Shown: one piece after another, positions 11,438 through 22,446 of the stretch
Numbering within the stretch: the first letter of the stretch is position 1
Layout of the letters: the number at the start of each line of letters is the position of its first letter
Source of the DNA: Hermatobates lingyangjiaoensis
Lineage: Eukaryota > Arthropoda > Insecta > Hemiptera > Hermatobatidae
Assembly (NCBI GenBank): GCA_026182355.1
Contig: JAPFBL010001617.1
Coordinates: 3,879,001-3,943,000 of the forward strand
Length of the DNA: 64,000 nt
Reading direction: 5' to 3'
Translations under genes and position numbers: made by a program
Notes under the pieces: generated by a model
What the model was told of the DNA's origin: nothing
The model's database searches: none
What the model saw: the letters and a program-made list of their open reading frames with translations, nothing else

Positions 11438-11581
11438 GATTTAGACATTCATAAATGTCTTCCAGTTAGATATCATCGATATATATAATAACTTATTATT
11501 TTGCCTCTATGGAGTAGGGCCGGATACTAATTACTAATAATTAAATATTTTAAACAAACGAATTAATCAATCAGGAATAAA
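11438..11581. repeat. 144-bp direct repeat, copy 1
   Basis: From 'gatttagacattcataaatg' to 'atcaggaataaa'. It matches 11849-11992 with five visible substitutions. Both copies lie inside the Helitron, 411 bp apart start to start. Confidence 0.9.
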
Positions 11582-11848
11582 TAAAGAAGCCTTACAATTA
11601 TTAAACTTAAACATAATACTTTCACTATTCTTTTAAGATTAGAATTAATGGTTCAAATACTATCATGCATACTTAAAGTTAATAAGTTATTATTTAACGC
11701 ATAACTTTCTTTAATGCTTAAAGCAAGTTAAACCAATTAGATATGAAAAGTTAATTTTAAACTATTGATAATAACTAAAGCTTTGTTAAAGTTAATAAGA
11801 AACCCATATAAAATTACAGTAATTGCCTTTAATACCAATCTTTAATGT

Positions 11849-11992
11849 GATTTAGACATTCATAAACGTCTTCTAGTTAGATATCATCGATCTATATAAT
11901 AACTTATCATTTTGCCTATATGGAGTAGGGCCGGATACTAATTACTAATAATTAAATATTTTAAACAAACGAATTAATCAATCAGGAATAAA
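11849..11992. repeat. 144-bp direct repeat, copy 2
   Basis: Partner of 11438-11581 with 139 of 144 positions identical by eye. The spacer shows no internal coding region, so it is an internal duplication and not LTRs. Confidence 0.9.
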
Positions 11993-12239
11993 ACAATAAT
12001 ACAATTTCTGGTACCTGGTTATTTCCAATTGAACAAAGCATGTGGAAATATTGTCATAAATAATGACGGGGTATTACCTGAACCACAACTCTGATTTTTA
12101 AAAAACTTTACATAAACCTTCCCGGGGATATACTAATAATTTACTAAATTTTCACGGTGATTGGATGTATGGTTTTTGAATCTATTGAGTATGAACAGAC
12201 AGACATACATTTATTTTTATAAATATAGATACCCTTTGC

Positions 12240-12790
12240 CGTAATCGGAATTTTATGATTTTTTTTTGTCAATTGCTAATTTTAGGTTTAGCTTTTGACA
12301 AAATTTAATTGGTTTATGGTAAGCCATTTAGCGTTAAAAAAGAACTTTCTTTTGTTAACTTTAACTTTTAGCGTAAACATAAAATATAGTATAACGCTTT
12401 GTTAATGTAATTTTAAAAAAATATCTCATATCATGCCCTAAATAATGCTCTATTTTTTTATAATTTAATTTTGATCCATCAAACGGTATGAACTGTATCC
12501 TTCCTAAAAGCTTTCAGATTGAATCATAAGTCCAAATTTTTTGCATTTTATTGAAAAAACATATTTACAGTTTTTTTAAAAATATGAGGATTTTTTCAGT
12601 TGTTTCTTTTATTAGTTTTATTATAATGCCAAAATTTCAAGACTCTAGAGTTAGTAGTTTAGGAGAAGAAGTTGTCTAAGATCACACTTTGGCTAAAAAG
12701 TGACTTTCCCATCATGTATAATTGCCTCCAAATAATAGAGCACATCTACACTATGAGACCATTGTCACACTATGAGAATGCGACAATAAG
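12240..12790 (+). repeat. Z-type repeat, right part
   Basis: It continues the repeat broken at 11021: 'ccctttgccgtaatcgg', 'gtaagccatttagcg', 'catcaaacggtatg', 'ataatgccaaaatttcaaga', 'gactttcccatcatgtata'. It ends in a degenerate 'cacactatgag' region. Confidence 0.75.
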
Positions 12791-12799
12791 ACCAATAAT

Positions 12800-13200
12800 T
12801 TTGGTTGGATAATAAATGCTGAAAAAAAGCCTTTTTAATTTGTTAACTGTTGAAGTATTTCATACAAATTTCATAAAAAGAAATTGGTTTGTTTCAATTG
12901 AGATAAATAGTACTTTGTAATAATAATATTAATAGTTATTATTTTGTAAATGTAAAATTTTTATTATTGTTGTCTTTGAAAGTGGTTTAAGTCCTTTTGA
13001 AGTCATTAAAAATATAATAAATTTTTCTAATTCACATTTACTACTTTTGTTATTCACGTTTGTATGATTACAATACAAATTTAAATTAATTTAATATTTA
13101 AAAAATACAGAACTAGCTTAATAACATATATCCATATTTTTCGAATTATTCAAATGTAAAACCTTAAATATCTCGATACAAAATAAAATCACTTACACCA
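12800..13200. other. No recognised feature
   Basis: AT-rich sequence, nothing supported. Confidence 0.5.
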
Positions 13201-13203
13201 CTA

Positions 13204-13368
13204 TCAAAGAAAACGGCTCATGTGATGCATAATTTGGCCCCAGGGTGCCTCTGCAACTTTATAGAGAACATGGTCTAGTCCGAGATTCATAGTCTCAACA
13301 ATACCATGTGAGTCAAGTGGGTAAACTGAAGTCTGCCAGCTAATTCTAACGTCTGCATTCATCCTCAT
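13204..13368 (-). CDS. Candidate short coding segment, 54 codons, unknown
   Basis: A minus-strand frame runs from ATG at 13368 to TGA at 13206-13204, with a stop two codons upstream of the ATG. The segment is noticeably GC-richer than its flanks. Its translation has ordinary protein composition (..VETMNLGLDHVLYKVAEAPWG..) and no low complexity. A GTAAGT-like donor lies about 10 nt past the stop but out of frame. I recognise no family. It may be a degraded host exon, a transposon fragment or chance. Confidence 0.25.
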   Translation of the reverse strand: MRMNADVRISWQTSVYPLDSHGIVETMNLGLDHVLYKVAEAPWGQIMHHMSRFL

Positions 13369-13615
13369 CTTTTAGCGTTTCTCTAAAACACCTTTATAGC
13401 ATTTATTTTTCAGATCTCAAAAATGCAACCATCAAACTGTTTAATAAAAAGAAAAGTTAATTTTTTTGCATTAAGCGCTATATTTTTTGCAGAAGAAAAC
13501 CCGATGTTATGTTTTATTTGTTTATCTTTTTTATCCTTTTTTAGAACAGTTATTTTACTCATAACTAAAAAGGCGTAAAATAAAAAAGAAACAGCAGCAC
13601 TAAATTTTTCTTGAA

Positions 13616-13837
13616 TTGTGGTTTAAGAGGACAATAAATTCACTCAGTTGCGAAATCGATGTCCCCCCAATAGTAATCGGAAGAATTGAAAAGAGTGAGG
13701 GAAGTGTTAAGACGGTGTGTGTCGATGCTCTGTCGGCTGTGCAGATAAGACTGAGCCACGTGACACTTGGTTCATCTCCCACCATCCCACTATGCTTCTA
13801 TATATTACCAAATGCCAGTTCTCTCAGTCACTTCTGA
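13616..13837. other. GC-richer patch, open on both strands
   Basis: An open frame runs on plus (..CEIDVPPIVIGRIEKSEG..) and on minus over the same bases. A weakly similar patch lies at about 61330-61460 (..LPITLGGVEKERCEEV.. on plus). The similarity is short and I cannot tell a decayed coding sequence from chance. No family is recognised. Confidence 0.2.
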
Positions 13838-13839
13838 CA

Positions 13840-15940
13840 AATACCTCTTCTACTTTAAGAAAATAAATCTAAAGCACAAAATATAACACCTCCTATCATT
13901 AACAACCTCTATTTTAGTCAATATCAAATAGAAATGATTAAAAAAGATACATATAACAAATGCACAATGACTTTAGTTTTCAAAATAATTTACTCAAAAA
14001 GTTCTGGCCCAAACCAAATATATGAAAACATTTTCGATTAAATAATGTTTATTCAATTAATGTTTCTAAATTACCGAAATCACCTAAAGATAAAATCAAC
14101 TCCTCATGGACCTTGATTAAATTATTAATTTCAGTTTTGTAGCATTTTTTTTTTATTTCAAATGATCCATATGTCTTACAAATCTAATATATATAGCAGG
14201 AGTTATATTGAAGTTGATAAACACATCTAAAGTAATTAATTCTAATCTAATTGAAATAAAAGGGAAAGTGTTAAATTAATGAAAGTCTGTTTTCATGGAA
14301 GTAAATTCACTTTCCAGATCATGAAATTTCCGTATTGATTCATCAAGAAACGCCTGAGTTAAAATAGAAAACATTTTGATAAAATATCAAGTGGTTTTTA
14401 AATAATATTGAAGTGGTTCGATGCCACTTAAACATGTTTGATACAGTCTATAAGTACACACCTTTTGACCGATCGCAATTACATTCGATGATCATACAGT
14501 CTTTGGCCTGGAAAAGAATGTTTAAATATTTGAGTAATTTTAAAACATAGGAAAAGTGAATTTATTTCTTTATGCAAAACTTTATAGAACAATATATCTT
14601 CTGGTGATTCTTCAAACCTCAAATTCCCTCTAAACTGATAGCCACAGTATAATAAATGATGTCATTAAATTGACTATACGATGAGTCTGATGATGAGTAT
14701 ATGAGTTTCACAATAATTTCACCGTTCAGTTTCATAAGTAAACTGTTTTGAGCATTAAAATAAGTTCAAAGCTAAATTAATTGTCTACGAGTTAGGTAAC
14801 ATACTTATACTAAAGTTCATTGTAGACCACTCCAGACTTTACATTCTTTCATATCTTTTCTGAGTATACTGTTAAATGTGTTTATTAATATTTTTTCGTT
14901 TAAAGGAAGACTAAATATGACATTGAAGACTAAAATGTTATATAGTTAATTGCTTCATTAATTAACAACAATCTGAAAGCACTGCTTGATTCGCTGGCGT
15001 AAGCATATGCTTGTTCCTAGATATCAGATAGCTTGTAAGAAAAACAATACATTAAATAATTATTGAACATTTATCTTCATTATTGAGAAGGAACAGTTTT
15101 CTTCAACTTCCCAATTACATTCCAACCTATAATGGAGTGTAGCTTAAGTAATCCAAGCATGGCTAGGAATTCAATATACCAATTTTATTTTTCCAATAAA
15201 ACTTTATACAGAGAGAGTAAAATTCTTTCCTTTACAGGTCTATGGTTTTCAAACATATGGTCTACTTTTCAAAATTCTCCATTTGAACGATTATAAAATA
15301 TTTGATTACGGTTCTCAATAAATTTTTACAAGTTGTATTCTAATAAATAAGTCCTTTTTACTTTTTGAATATAAGCTCAGAACTTTAATCCACCAATTAG
15401 ATTCTTTCCCGTGCTATGCAATATAAAAAGTAAAATTTTATAAGCTTACAACAGATTCTTTTACCATTATATTATTGAATACTGCATTCATGAATAAAGT
15501 ATTTACAGAATTAGGAAAGATTATTTTTTGTTTGCCATAGCCTAGAGACCAGCGGATTCGACTTAAAGTCGTTTTAGACTTAAGTCGACTCTCCTGGTTC
15601 CAATTAACAACGTTGGATGAGGTGTACCTTTCAGTATTCATCAAAGGAAGTATAACGCGATTTATTTTAAGTAGATAGACTCGGTTGTTCCAAATCAAAA
15701 ACAGATTACTGGCACCTTAATTCAATTTATCACTCATGAGTAATATATGTGGAGAGATAGATCACCGCGTAGCTTGTATAGCTTAGTATATAATCTTTAG
15801 CCATATGGTAGACTAAATATGTCAATGTCACATCAGTTTTAATGAATCGTGTTTTGTGGTCTTCAAAACCCATTTTAATATTTTCTTGATTATAATGATG
15901 ATGGGGCTGGGTGTATGTGTGTGTGCACGCACGTATGTGT
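13840..15940. other. No recognised feature
   Basis: AT-rich. A piece of the X terminus in reverse ('actaaagttcattgtagacc') occurs at about 14810-14845. An 86-codon minus-strand ORF at 15438-15698 has no recognisable domain. Confidence 0.5.
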
Positions 15941-15943
15941 GTC

Positions 15944-15946
15944 CGT

Positions 15947-16001
<55 letters not shown>
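15944..16001. repeat. (GT)n microsatellite
   Basis: About 26 GT units, preceded by imperfect GTGT/CACG variants from 15913. It lies next to the X part of a dispersed repeat. Confidence 0.95.
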
Positions 16002-16003
<2 letters not shown>

Positions 16004-16044
16004 CGTAAAATTCCAGAAAAATTATGATCGATTGGTATATTAAT

Positions 16045-17300
16045 AAAATCTGGAGTAGCCTATACTCAACTTTGCAATAAGTAAATATAATATCAAACTT
16101 CATTTAGATCATCATTTAGACATAATAGAAATATCTAAATGGGAGATGTTTATTAGTATTTGATTCCTGGAGACCGTACAGATTGTGATTGAACCAGTTA
16201 TCAATATACAGGCTTAGTTTGGTATAGCAGACCACTAATGCATGTAATGTCCCTGGCATTAACATAGCAGTAATAGTAATTTTGTAAAGACAAAGAAAAA
16301 AAGTGTTACAAAATTATCACTTACAGGAGAACAGGGCTTCTTTCCCGTAGCTAGTGGATCTCATACATAGATATATGCAACATTGCATGTCCAATAGATT
16401 TGTTACATTTATTATCGTTTATCTGACCTCCTTCTACATTGAACATCTAAGCCAATGTTTTCCCATTAACACTTCAAGAGGTTTTTATTTTTGACTGAAA
16501 AATGTTAGAAACATATAAGAAAAAAATTCAGTGTCATCGAATCACCAAAGAATAGTTAAAATTAGAGTCCGTTTTGTTATATAGAACAAAAGAATCCATT
16601 CCTCAGATTGAATATTACCCAAAGGTAATATAATTCATAAATACGAAAAAATCTACATTAGATATTAAGTTTTGTTCAAGAATGCAACATATAGATTGAT
16701 TAGAGCATTTTGTTAGACAAATCCATCATACTATAAAAGTATACAAATTATGTTTGATTAGCGTTAATTTTTTACATATAAAATTTTATTATTTTTAGAG
16801 CTCATATTAAGTCATTAAATAATTTCAAATTTTTCCATTAAACCTCTAAACATCAATTTTATTTTAGTCGATTTACTTAAGTCAATATAAATAATGCAAA
16901 TAAATGTCAACAAATCTGACAAGTATAGCAGGTAATCCATTAGTCTAGGATAAATATTCAGTTTTTATAGCTTTATTGTTCTTTGCTGTAATTGAAATAT
17001 CGCGATTTTTGTTAACAAAATTTTTCGCTCACTTTTTGGCAAAATTTCATTCTTCTTTATTGGGCTGTTTAGTGTGAACAAAACTTCTGAAAACATAAAA
17101 TTGACCTTAACGCCAATTTGGTTCATGTAATTTTAAAAGCATGTACATCTACTTATCCCCCACATGATACTTTATTTTTAGGCATAATTTCATTTTGATC
17201 CGTCAAACGGTATAGTTTGTATCGTCCTCACATCTTTCAGATTTAGTCATAAATCAAAATTTTCACATTTCATAGAAAAAATTCTTTTGAACTAGAAATT
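16045..17300 (+). repeat. X-Y-Z dispersed repeat, near full copy
   Basis: X is recognised by 'aatctggagtagcctatact', 'gggagatgtttattag' and 'gtgattgaaccagttatcaa'. Y is recognised by 'acctccttctacattga' and 'gtgtcatcgaatcaccaaag'. Z is recognised by 'gtcaatataaataatgcaaa', 'cagtttttatagctttattg' and 'gtcaaacggtatag'. Z is cut off near 17290 where LINE-derived sequence begins. Confidence 0.8.
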
Positions 17301-17369
17301 AGAGCCAACAGTGCTTTACAAAGTCCACCCTAATTTTCGATTCATTCATTAATACTTTAGGTTTAAGTC

Positions 17370-18898
17370 AAGCTAATTGTGTAACTAACTATTCCAGCAG
17401 GTAATTAAACCTTATATTTACTAATATGTCTCAATGATCTGTAACTAAATCTGATGCTAGCATTGTTGACGAAGACATATACCATGCTACTCTTGTTGCA
17501 TATATCCATTCTATACTTCCTCTAATTTCATCTTTTAAATTTCATAATATTGACTATAATTCCTTCAAGGGTGATTATGTTTCATTCAACGCTATTTATC
17601 GGAGTTCACTTGGGAAAATTTATTTTCACTCTGGAATGTCAAAGAATGTACTAAATATTTCAATATACTCTTTCAATTGCTATAGAGAATGGCGTTCCTA
17701 AAATTAAAAAAAAAAATTTCTTCTTATCCGAAATGATTTTCCTTAGAATTGATAGATAAAATTAAGCAAAAAAAGATTCACTATTTACTTTTCAAACAAA
17801 CTGGTATTAGTAATTATTATAGTAAATTTTCATCAGAGCTGAATTTAAAACTTTATCTAGGGAAGTTTTCAATAAATTCTTAACTAATATAGAAAAATCA
17901 GTTCAGGGTAATGATAAGAAATTTTCGAACAAAGTTAACTCTAAGGATTGCTTCTCCTAAAAATTGTGAACTTCTTCGACTTTCATTAAATAAACTGTTT
18001 ACCTGGTGTTCGTTGAATAATCTAAATTTAAATTTTTCTAAATGTTTCGTAATTTCCTTTTCCCGTTTAAGAAATCCAATAATATATCCCTAAAAACTTG
18101 AATATGACCCCTTGACCCGAGTAGATTTTGTAAAACTTTTAGGATGGATTTTAGGTAACTAAATTATCTTTTAACCCACATATCGTTGATTTTAAAAGCC
18201 GTGGCGTATGAACGCTTGGTTTTATTAGTAGAAGCACGGATAACTTCAAAGGTCCTCTTACTTTCGTTACACTTTATAAATCTCTCGTTGTTCCAATTTT
18301 ATTCCAATCTAAACGCCTCACCTGTTTGCAATCCATATTACAATCGTTACCAACAGTTACTTCAATCAGTTCATTCAGAATTCCTTAAGAAGCTATGCTG
18401 TAAGTCCGGTTATCCTTCAGGTTTATCCTACTATCCTTCCTTTGCTCACAATATAATATGCCTCATCTCATTTTACGTTGAACCTATGATGATATTCTAT
18501 TCATATATTAAATATTAAATAACTTGATTGATTCTCCTTACCTGATCTACCAATTACATTTCTATGCCAAAAATTATACTTTAAAAACGCCAAAAATATT
18601 CTATTTATCGAATGAGAAGAAAACTATTTGCTTAATTCTCCGATGTCTCGGATGATGAGTAAGTGCAATGGTCTGGATAGTCATGTCGACGTTTTCAACT
18701 GGGATTTAGACATATTTAAAAACATAAGTAAACCTTTATCTAGTGTCTACGGTTACCCATGTAGATTTTATTAATTTTATTGTTAATATGTTTAACCGGC
18801 GCTTTACTAGTTTAGTTTACATGAATTAATGTTTTAATAGTATACCGTGTAAATATTACCTTGTGAAAGGACTTTTGTCCTATGTAAATAAATAAATA
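17370..18898 (+). pseudogene. Decayed non-LTR retrotransposon (Jockey/CR1-like), internally deleted
   Basis: Translated pieces in several frames are collinear with ORF2 of Jockey/CR1-type LINEs. The endonuclease end is at about 17420-17510 (LNLIFTNMS.. then ..IVDEDIYHATL). The linker is at about 17560-17900 (KGDYVSFNAIYR.., SLELIDKIKQKKIHYLLFK..). The post-catalytic RT is at 17925-18090 (IASPKNCELLRLSLNKLFTW, LNLNFSKCFVISFSR), and an RT thumb-type segment at 18320-18440 (CNPYYNRYQQLLQSVHSEFL). The catalytic RT core (YADD) between linker and post-catalytic part is missing, implying an internal deletion near 17900. The 3' end is 'gaaaggacttttgtcctatg' plus a (TAAA)n tail to 18898, typical of insect LINE termini. 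Many stops; non-functional. Confidence 0.7.
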
Positions 18899-18959
18899 CT
18901 TTTCTAAAATACTTTCATTGATAAATGTCAGCATTAAGTATAAAAGAACCCTAGGAATA

Positions 18960-19407
18960 CCATAGACTTGAGAAACAAGGAACTTTTTATTATAGAAGAA
19001 TCAATATTTATTTTACAAATTAGTTTATAAATACAAGCCATACCGTTTGACAGATCAATATAAAATTATACCAGAAAATGGAGCATTCTGTGAGGGATGA
19101 GTTAAGGTAACTTTTTCAAAATTTCATTAACCAGAGAGGCGATATGTTATATTTTATATTTTCAGAAAATGCTTTTTTAACGCTAAATTGGTTGCAAAAA
19201 CTCAATGAAATTTCGTCAGAAAATTAAATATAAAAGTAACAAGTAACAAAAAAATTTCATCAAATTCCGATTACGGCAAAGGGTAATATACCTATAAGAG
19301 CAGGAAATTCATCTTGCAATAATTGATTACTTGCTATACTTGTCGGATTTATTTACATTTGTGAGGGACGGACAGACTTACATGGCTTCTTTTATAATAG
19401 TATATAT
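18960..19407 (-). repeat. Z-type repeat with Helitron-like head
   Basis: Read on minus from about 19407: tatatactattataaaagaagcc, 'gtccgtccctcacaaatg', 'gacaagtatagcaagtaatc', 'accctttgccgtaatcgg', then Z body to 'caaacggtatggcttgta'. It is related to 10916 and 62679. The terminal TC of those copies reads TA here. Confidence 0.7.
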
Positions 19408-19419
19408 TTTAGGTAAGTA

Positions 19420-20470
19420 GGTTTAATGTAAATACAAAATTGAATATAAAATAACAAATTAAAAAAGTAAAAAATACAGATATTTAATTTTATTTAGCAA
19501 TAATAAGTTTTACAATGAAATATACCAATAATTCAAAGTTTTATAAATAATTAGTATTAATTTCAAAGTAACTATTATAATAAGAGGTCTGTTTTGTGTA
19601 ATACAAACTAAAGGCGCATGCTGTAATAAACAGATTGCCTTATGGCTGGTACTTCCCTTGAAGAAAACACACACATACACACACTTATTCAATCATGAAC
19701 GAAAGAAAAATTGATTATGGGAACTTGATGGAGATTTATTATAAACACTAAATAGATTTTTTTTCATGACTGCGTTAGATATTCAACTTATATTAAAGTA
19801 AATAATTTAGTTAGAATTTATATAATCATAAAGAAAATCCTAGAAATCTGAATGCTGGTATTGCGGTAGAGTCGTTAACACAGACGTGTTAGTTACGGTG
19901 TCAAGATGGGCCAATCGACGAAGATGAGAAAGGGATTGATAAGCAACAAGTGGGCTTATTTCCCTGGAGACAGGGTCGTAGACCCGGCGATACTGACATC
20001 ACTCGCCTTCAACTAAAAGATCCCCAGTTAATTTTCAAAAGTATCATGAATAAATCTGACCATATTCGATGATGTAATTTATTTTCATTCCAATAGTATG
20101 AGCCAGTTGGAACGAATTCAATATTAATGGATATTTGTCTTGATAACTCTTTAGTTGTAGGAAAACATAATAATGTTCAACAGTATATTTTAACCAGCTG
20201 TAATTGAATTATTCACCGTTATAAAGGCTTAAATTGTAATCTACTTGAAATGTGGAGGCAAAATTGTAACAATGATTATGCATTGTTAATCATATAAATC
20301 CATATGATGGTTTTCAATATGCTTGCGTACTGTAGATGAACAAAATAAACTGTAATGAGAAACTAAATTTTATATTTGTAATACCAGCTCGGTAAATTGC
20401 AAGTAATATTTGTATTCTGTAGAATCAATTGGTATCAAGTAAAATTCTATTTTTTTACATAACTGTTTAA
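19420..20470. other. No recognised feature
   Basis: Mostly AT-rich. A GC-richer patch at 19860-20040 contains 'cctggagacagggtcgtaga' and could be SINE-like, but no clear A/B box pair is seen. Confidence 0.45.
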
Positions 20471-20479
20471 ATCCGATGT

Positions 20480-21040
20480 CAAGGTTTTAACAGATTTATG
20501 TACATGTTTTGAGGTCCCCAAAGTTCTTTTCTGACGTTTTTTTTGAAGGCGTATGAGTATATCCCAAGGTTTGTGGGCACGCTAAAGGTCATATAATTTG
20601 ATAGATCAAGTTGATATTTTACATAAATAGGAGTCTTATAGGGACTATAAGGGTAGGTGTGCCTTATTCTTTTAAGGCGATATTTTATTATGAAAAAGTC
20701 ACATTTTGGACAAACTGTGTTTTTAGACAATATTTTCCCTCATATATTTGAGAGGATGAGCTGAATATCTTTTTATTGAAGTTACATGGACAAAAACTGT
20801 TGCTGTTGCACATTTTATGATTTCAGAAAAAATTGTTTTAACGGAAGACAGTCAACTACAGAATAATGAAATGTAGGCAAAAAAAACTTAATATTAGTAA
20901 TTCACTAATTGCCATAAATTTTAACTAAAGAACTGCTATAAATTCTAATCACTGCAAAGGACAATAAAGAAATCAAAACTAAAAACCCAGCTTTCAATAA
21001 TGTACTATCTGTTGTACTTGTCAGATTTGTTTACTTTTTT
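20480..21040 (-). repeat. Diverged Z repeat
   Basis: In reverse orientation it starts with 'tgtacatgttttgaggtccc', then 'tttgtgggcacgctaaaggt', 'gaaaaagtcacattttgg', 'gcaaaggacaataaagaa' and 'gtacttgtcagatttgttta'. It is more diverged than other copies; the CA tract is reduced. Confidence 0.65.
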
Positions 21041-21617
21041 TTTTTCTTTTGATACTTCGACTACAATTTCATGTATTTAGAAGTAATTTTGATTTCAGGG
21101 TTACTCCTTTAGCAATTTGTTTACTTAGACTTAGAAATTTTTTATTAAAATCCAGTCAATCACAATTCTTATTTTAATGAGTAATAGAGAATTTTAGGTA
21201 AATAAAAATCTTCATAAGAGGAAATATACCTATTACAAGGACAAATCAACAATATTTGTAGCCAAATTTTGTTTGTCTGTTGCCTTAAAGGAATAACTTT
21301 GGCTTTTTTTTTTGACATAAAAGGTGCTCAACACAGACGCTATCGAATCGATTAATGAGTGCTAAAATGTAAATGAATTAATCCACAAACATTAGATTTG
21401 ATTGTAGTCATCTTATAGAAGAATAATTTGTGTAAATATTATTCACAACTAAAATTTGTGAATACGAATCTACCACTACTTAAATTGTGAACACTAGAGA
21501 CTGTTGTGAGGGAGGCGTACCATACCTCCTATAGTAGTGATTAGTTGAGATTCTTTTGTGGTACATGAGATCTTAACATTAAATCTTTACTTTGACGCTA
21601 CAACAGTATTTTCATAT
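21040..21617. other. No recognised feature
   Basis: AT-rich with short imperfect palindromes only. Confidence 0.5.
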
Positions 21618-21670
21618 TACCAGACCACCGATGTATATGATATGGTATCATATACATCGGTGACCTGGTA
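21618..21670. repeat. 53-nt hairpin
   Basis: caccgatgtatatgata at 21626-21642 and its exact complement at 21646-21662 enclose a 3-nt loop. After a 2-nt internal loop, taccag/ctggta extends the stem outward. Sequence outside does not pair. It may be a cruciform-forming palindrome or a tiny MITE. Confidence 0.85.
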
Positions 21671-21679
21671 TACAAAAAC

Positions 21680-22440
21680 AAGTGTGTCTAGGAATGACTG
21701 GATTAATTACCATCTGTCCTACCTTCAGGATGGAAAAACTAATTATCACCTCCCACGTAGCTATTTCATCAAGAAGGATTAATTTTCAGTTTATTGAAAT
21801 GTTTTAGGAGATAAAATGAACCATTACAGTTTGATCTATATGTTGATTAGATACAATTACACTTGTCATTGGATGTCCAGGTGAATTCAAATGATCGCCT
21901 GGAATGGATGTTTTCTGATTTCAACAAGGAGGCTCCTGTCTGATATACTAACAAGACAAAAATTAATAATGAAACCAGTCTAAATAAGTAGACTTATATG
22001 GATAACTTTAAATTGTTACTTACAGCTGTAATTAATATCGTATGAAAAACATAGACTAGGAGAGACAAAAACACATATGATCTGAATTCCAGGCAATCGA
22101 CTTGAAGTGGATAAAGATACTTAGAAAATCTTACCTAAAACCAACAGAAGTGAGAACTACTTCTCTAGGGACAAATTTAAACAATTATAAAGTTCATTGA
22201 ATAACGTAAGTCATAAGTTAAAATTAGAAAAAGCAATGGGACATACAATATGAAAGGTATGGTCCCAGACTATATAAATCCTATGATATTCGGGACCACA
22301 GTTAAATAACAGAAATAATAGGAGTATATCAGATTGAGAAATGATTCCAAGTTTTTTATAAGTGATGAAATGATTATTACCACATGTAAACAGATAATGC
22401 ATTATTGATTATCTATGAGTTTGTTATCACATCTACGCAA
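21680..22440. other. No recognised feature
   Basis: No coding or repeat signature supported. Confidence 0.5.
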
Positions 22441-22446
22441 TAACCA

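Larger units (their letters stand above)
11022..12239 (-). mobile_element. Helitron family 2, complete copy inserted in a Z repeat
   Basis: Read on the minus strand, the 5' end is TC-tatatttataaaaataaatg at 12239, closely matching the plus-strand 5' end at 28821. 'catacatccaatcaccgtga' and 'ccccgggaagg' follow as in that copy. The 3' end shows the hairpin ccggg-taaag-cccgg about 10 nt before cagctg, with host T next. Flanking bases are A on the 5' side and T on the 3' side, as expected for Helitron insertion between A and T. Removing it rejoins '..tttttatagatat' and 'taccctttgcc..' of the Z repeat. It has no helicase and is non-autonomous. The last CTRR lacks one base relative to CTAG. Confidence 0.75.

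Noticed and set aside
11438..11992. LTR retrotransposon bounded by 144-bp repeats
   Set aside because: No TG..CA ends, primer-binding site, polypurine tract or coding sequence between the repeats; they lie inside a Helitron.
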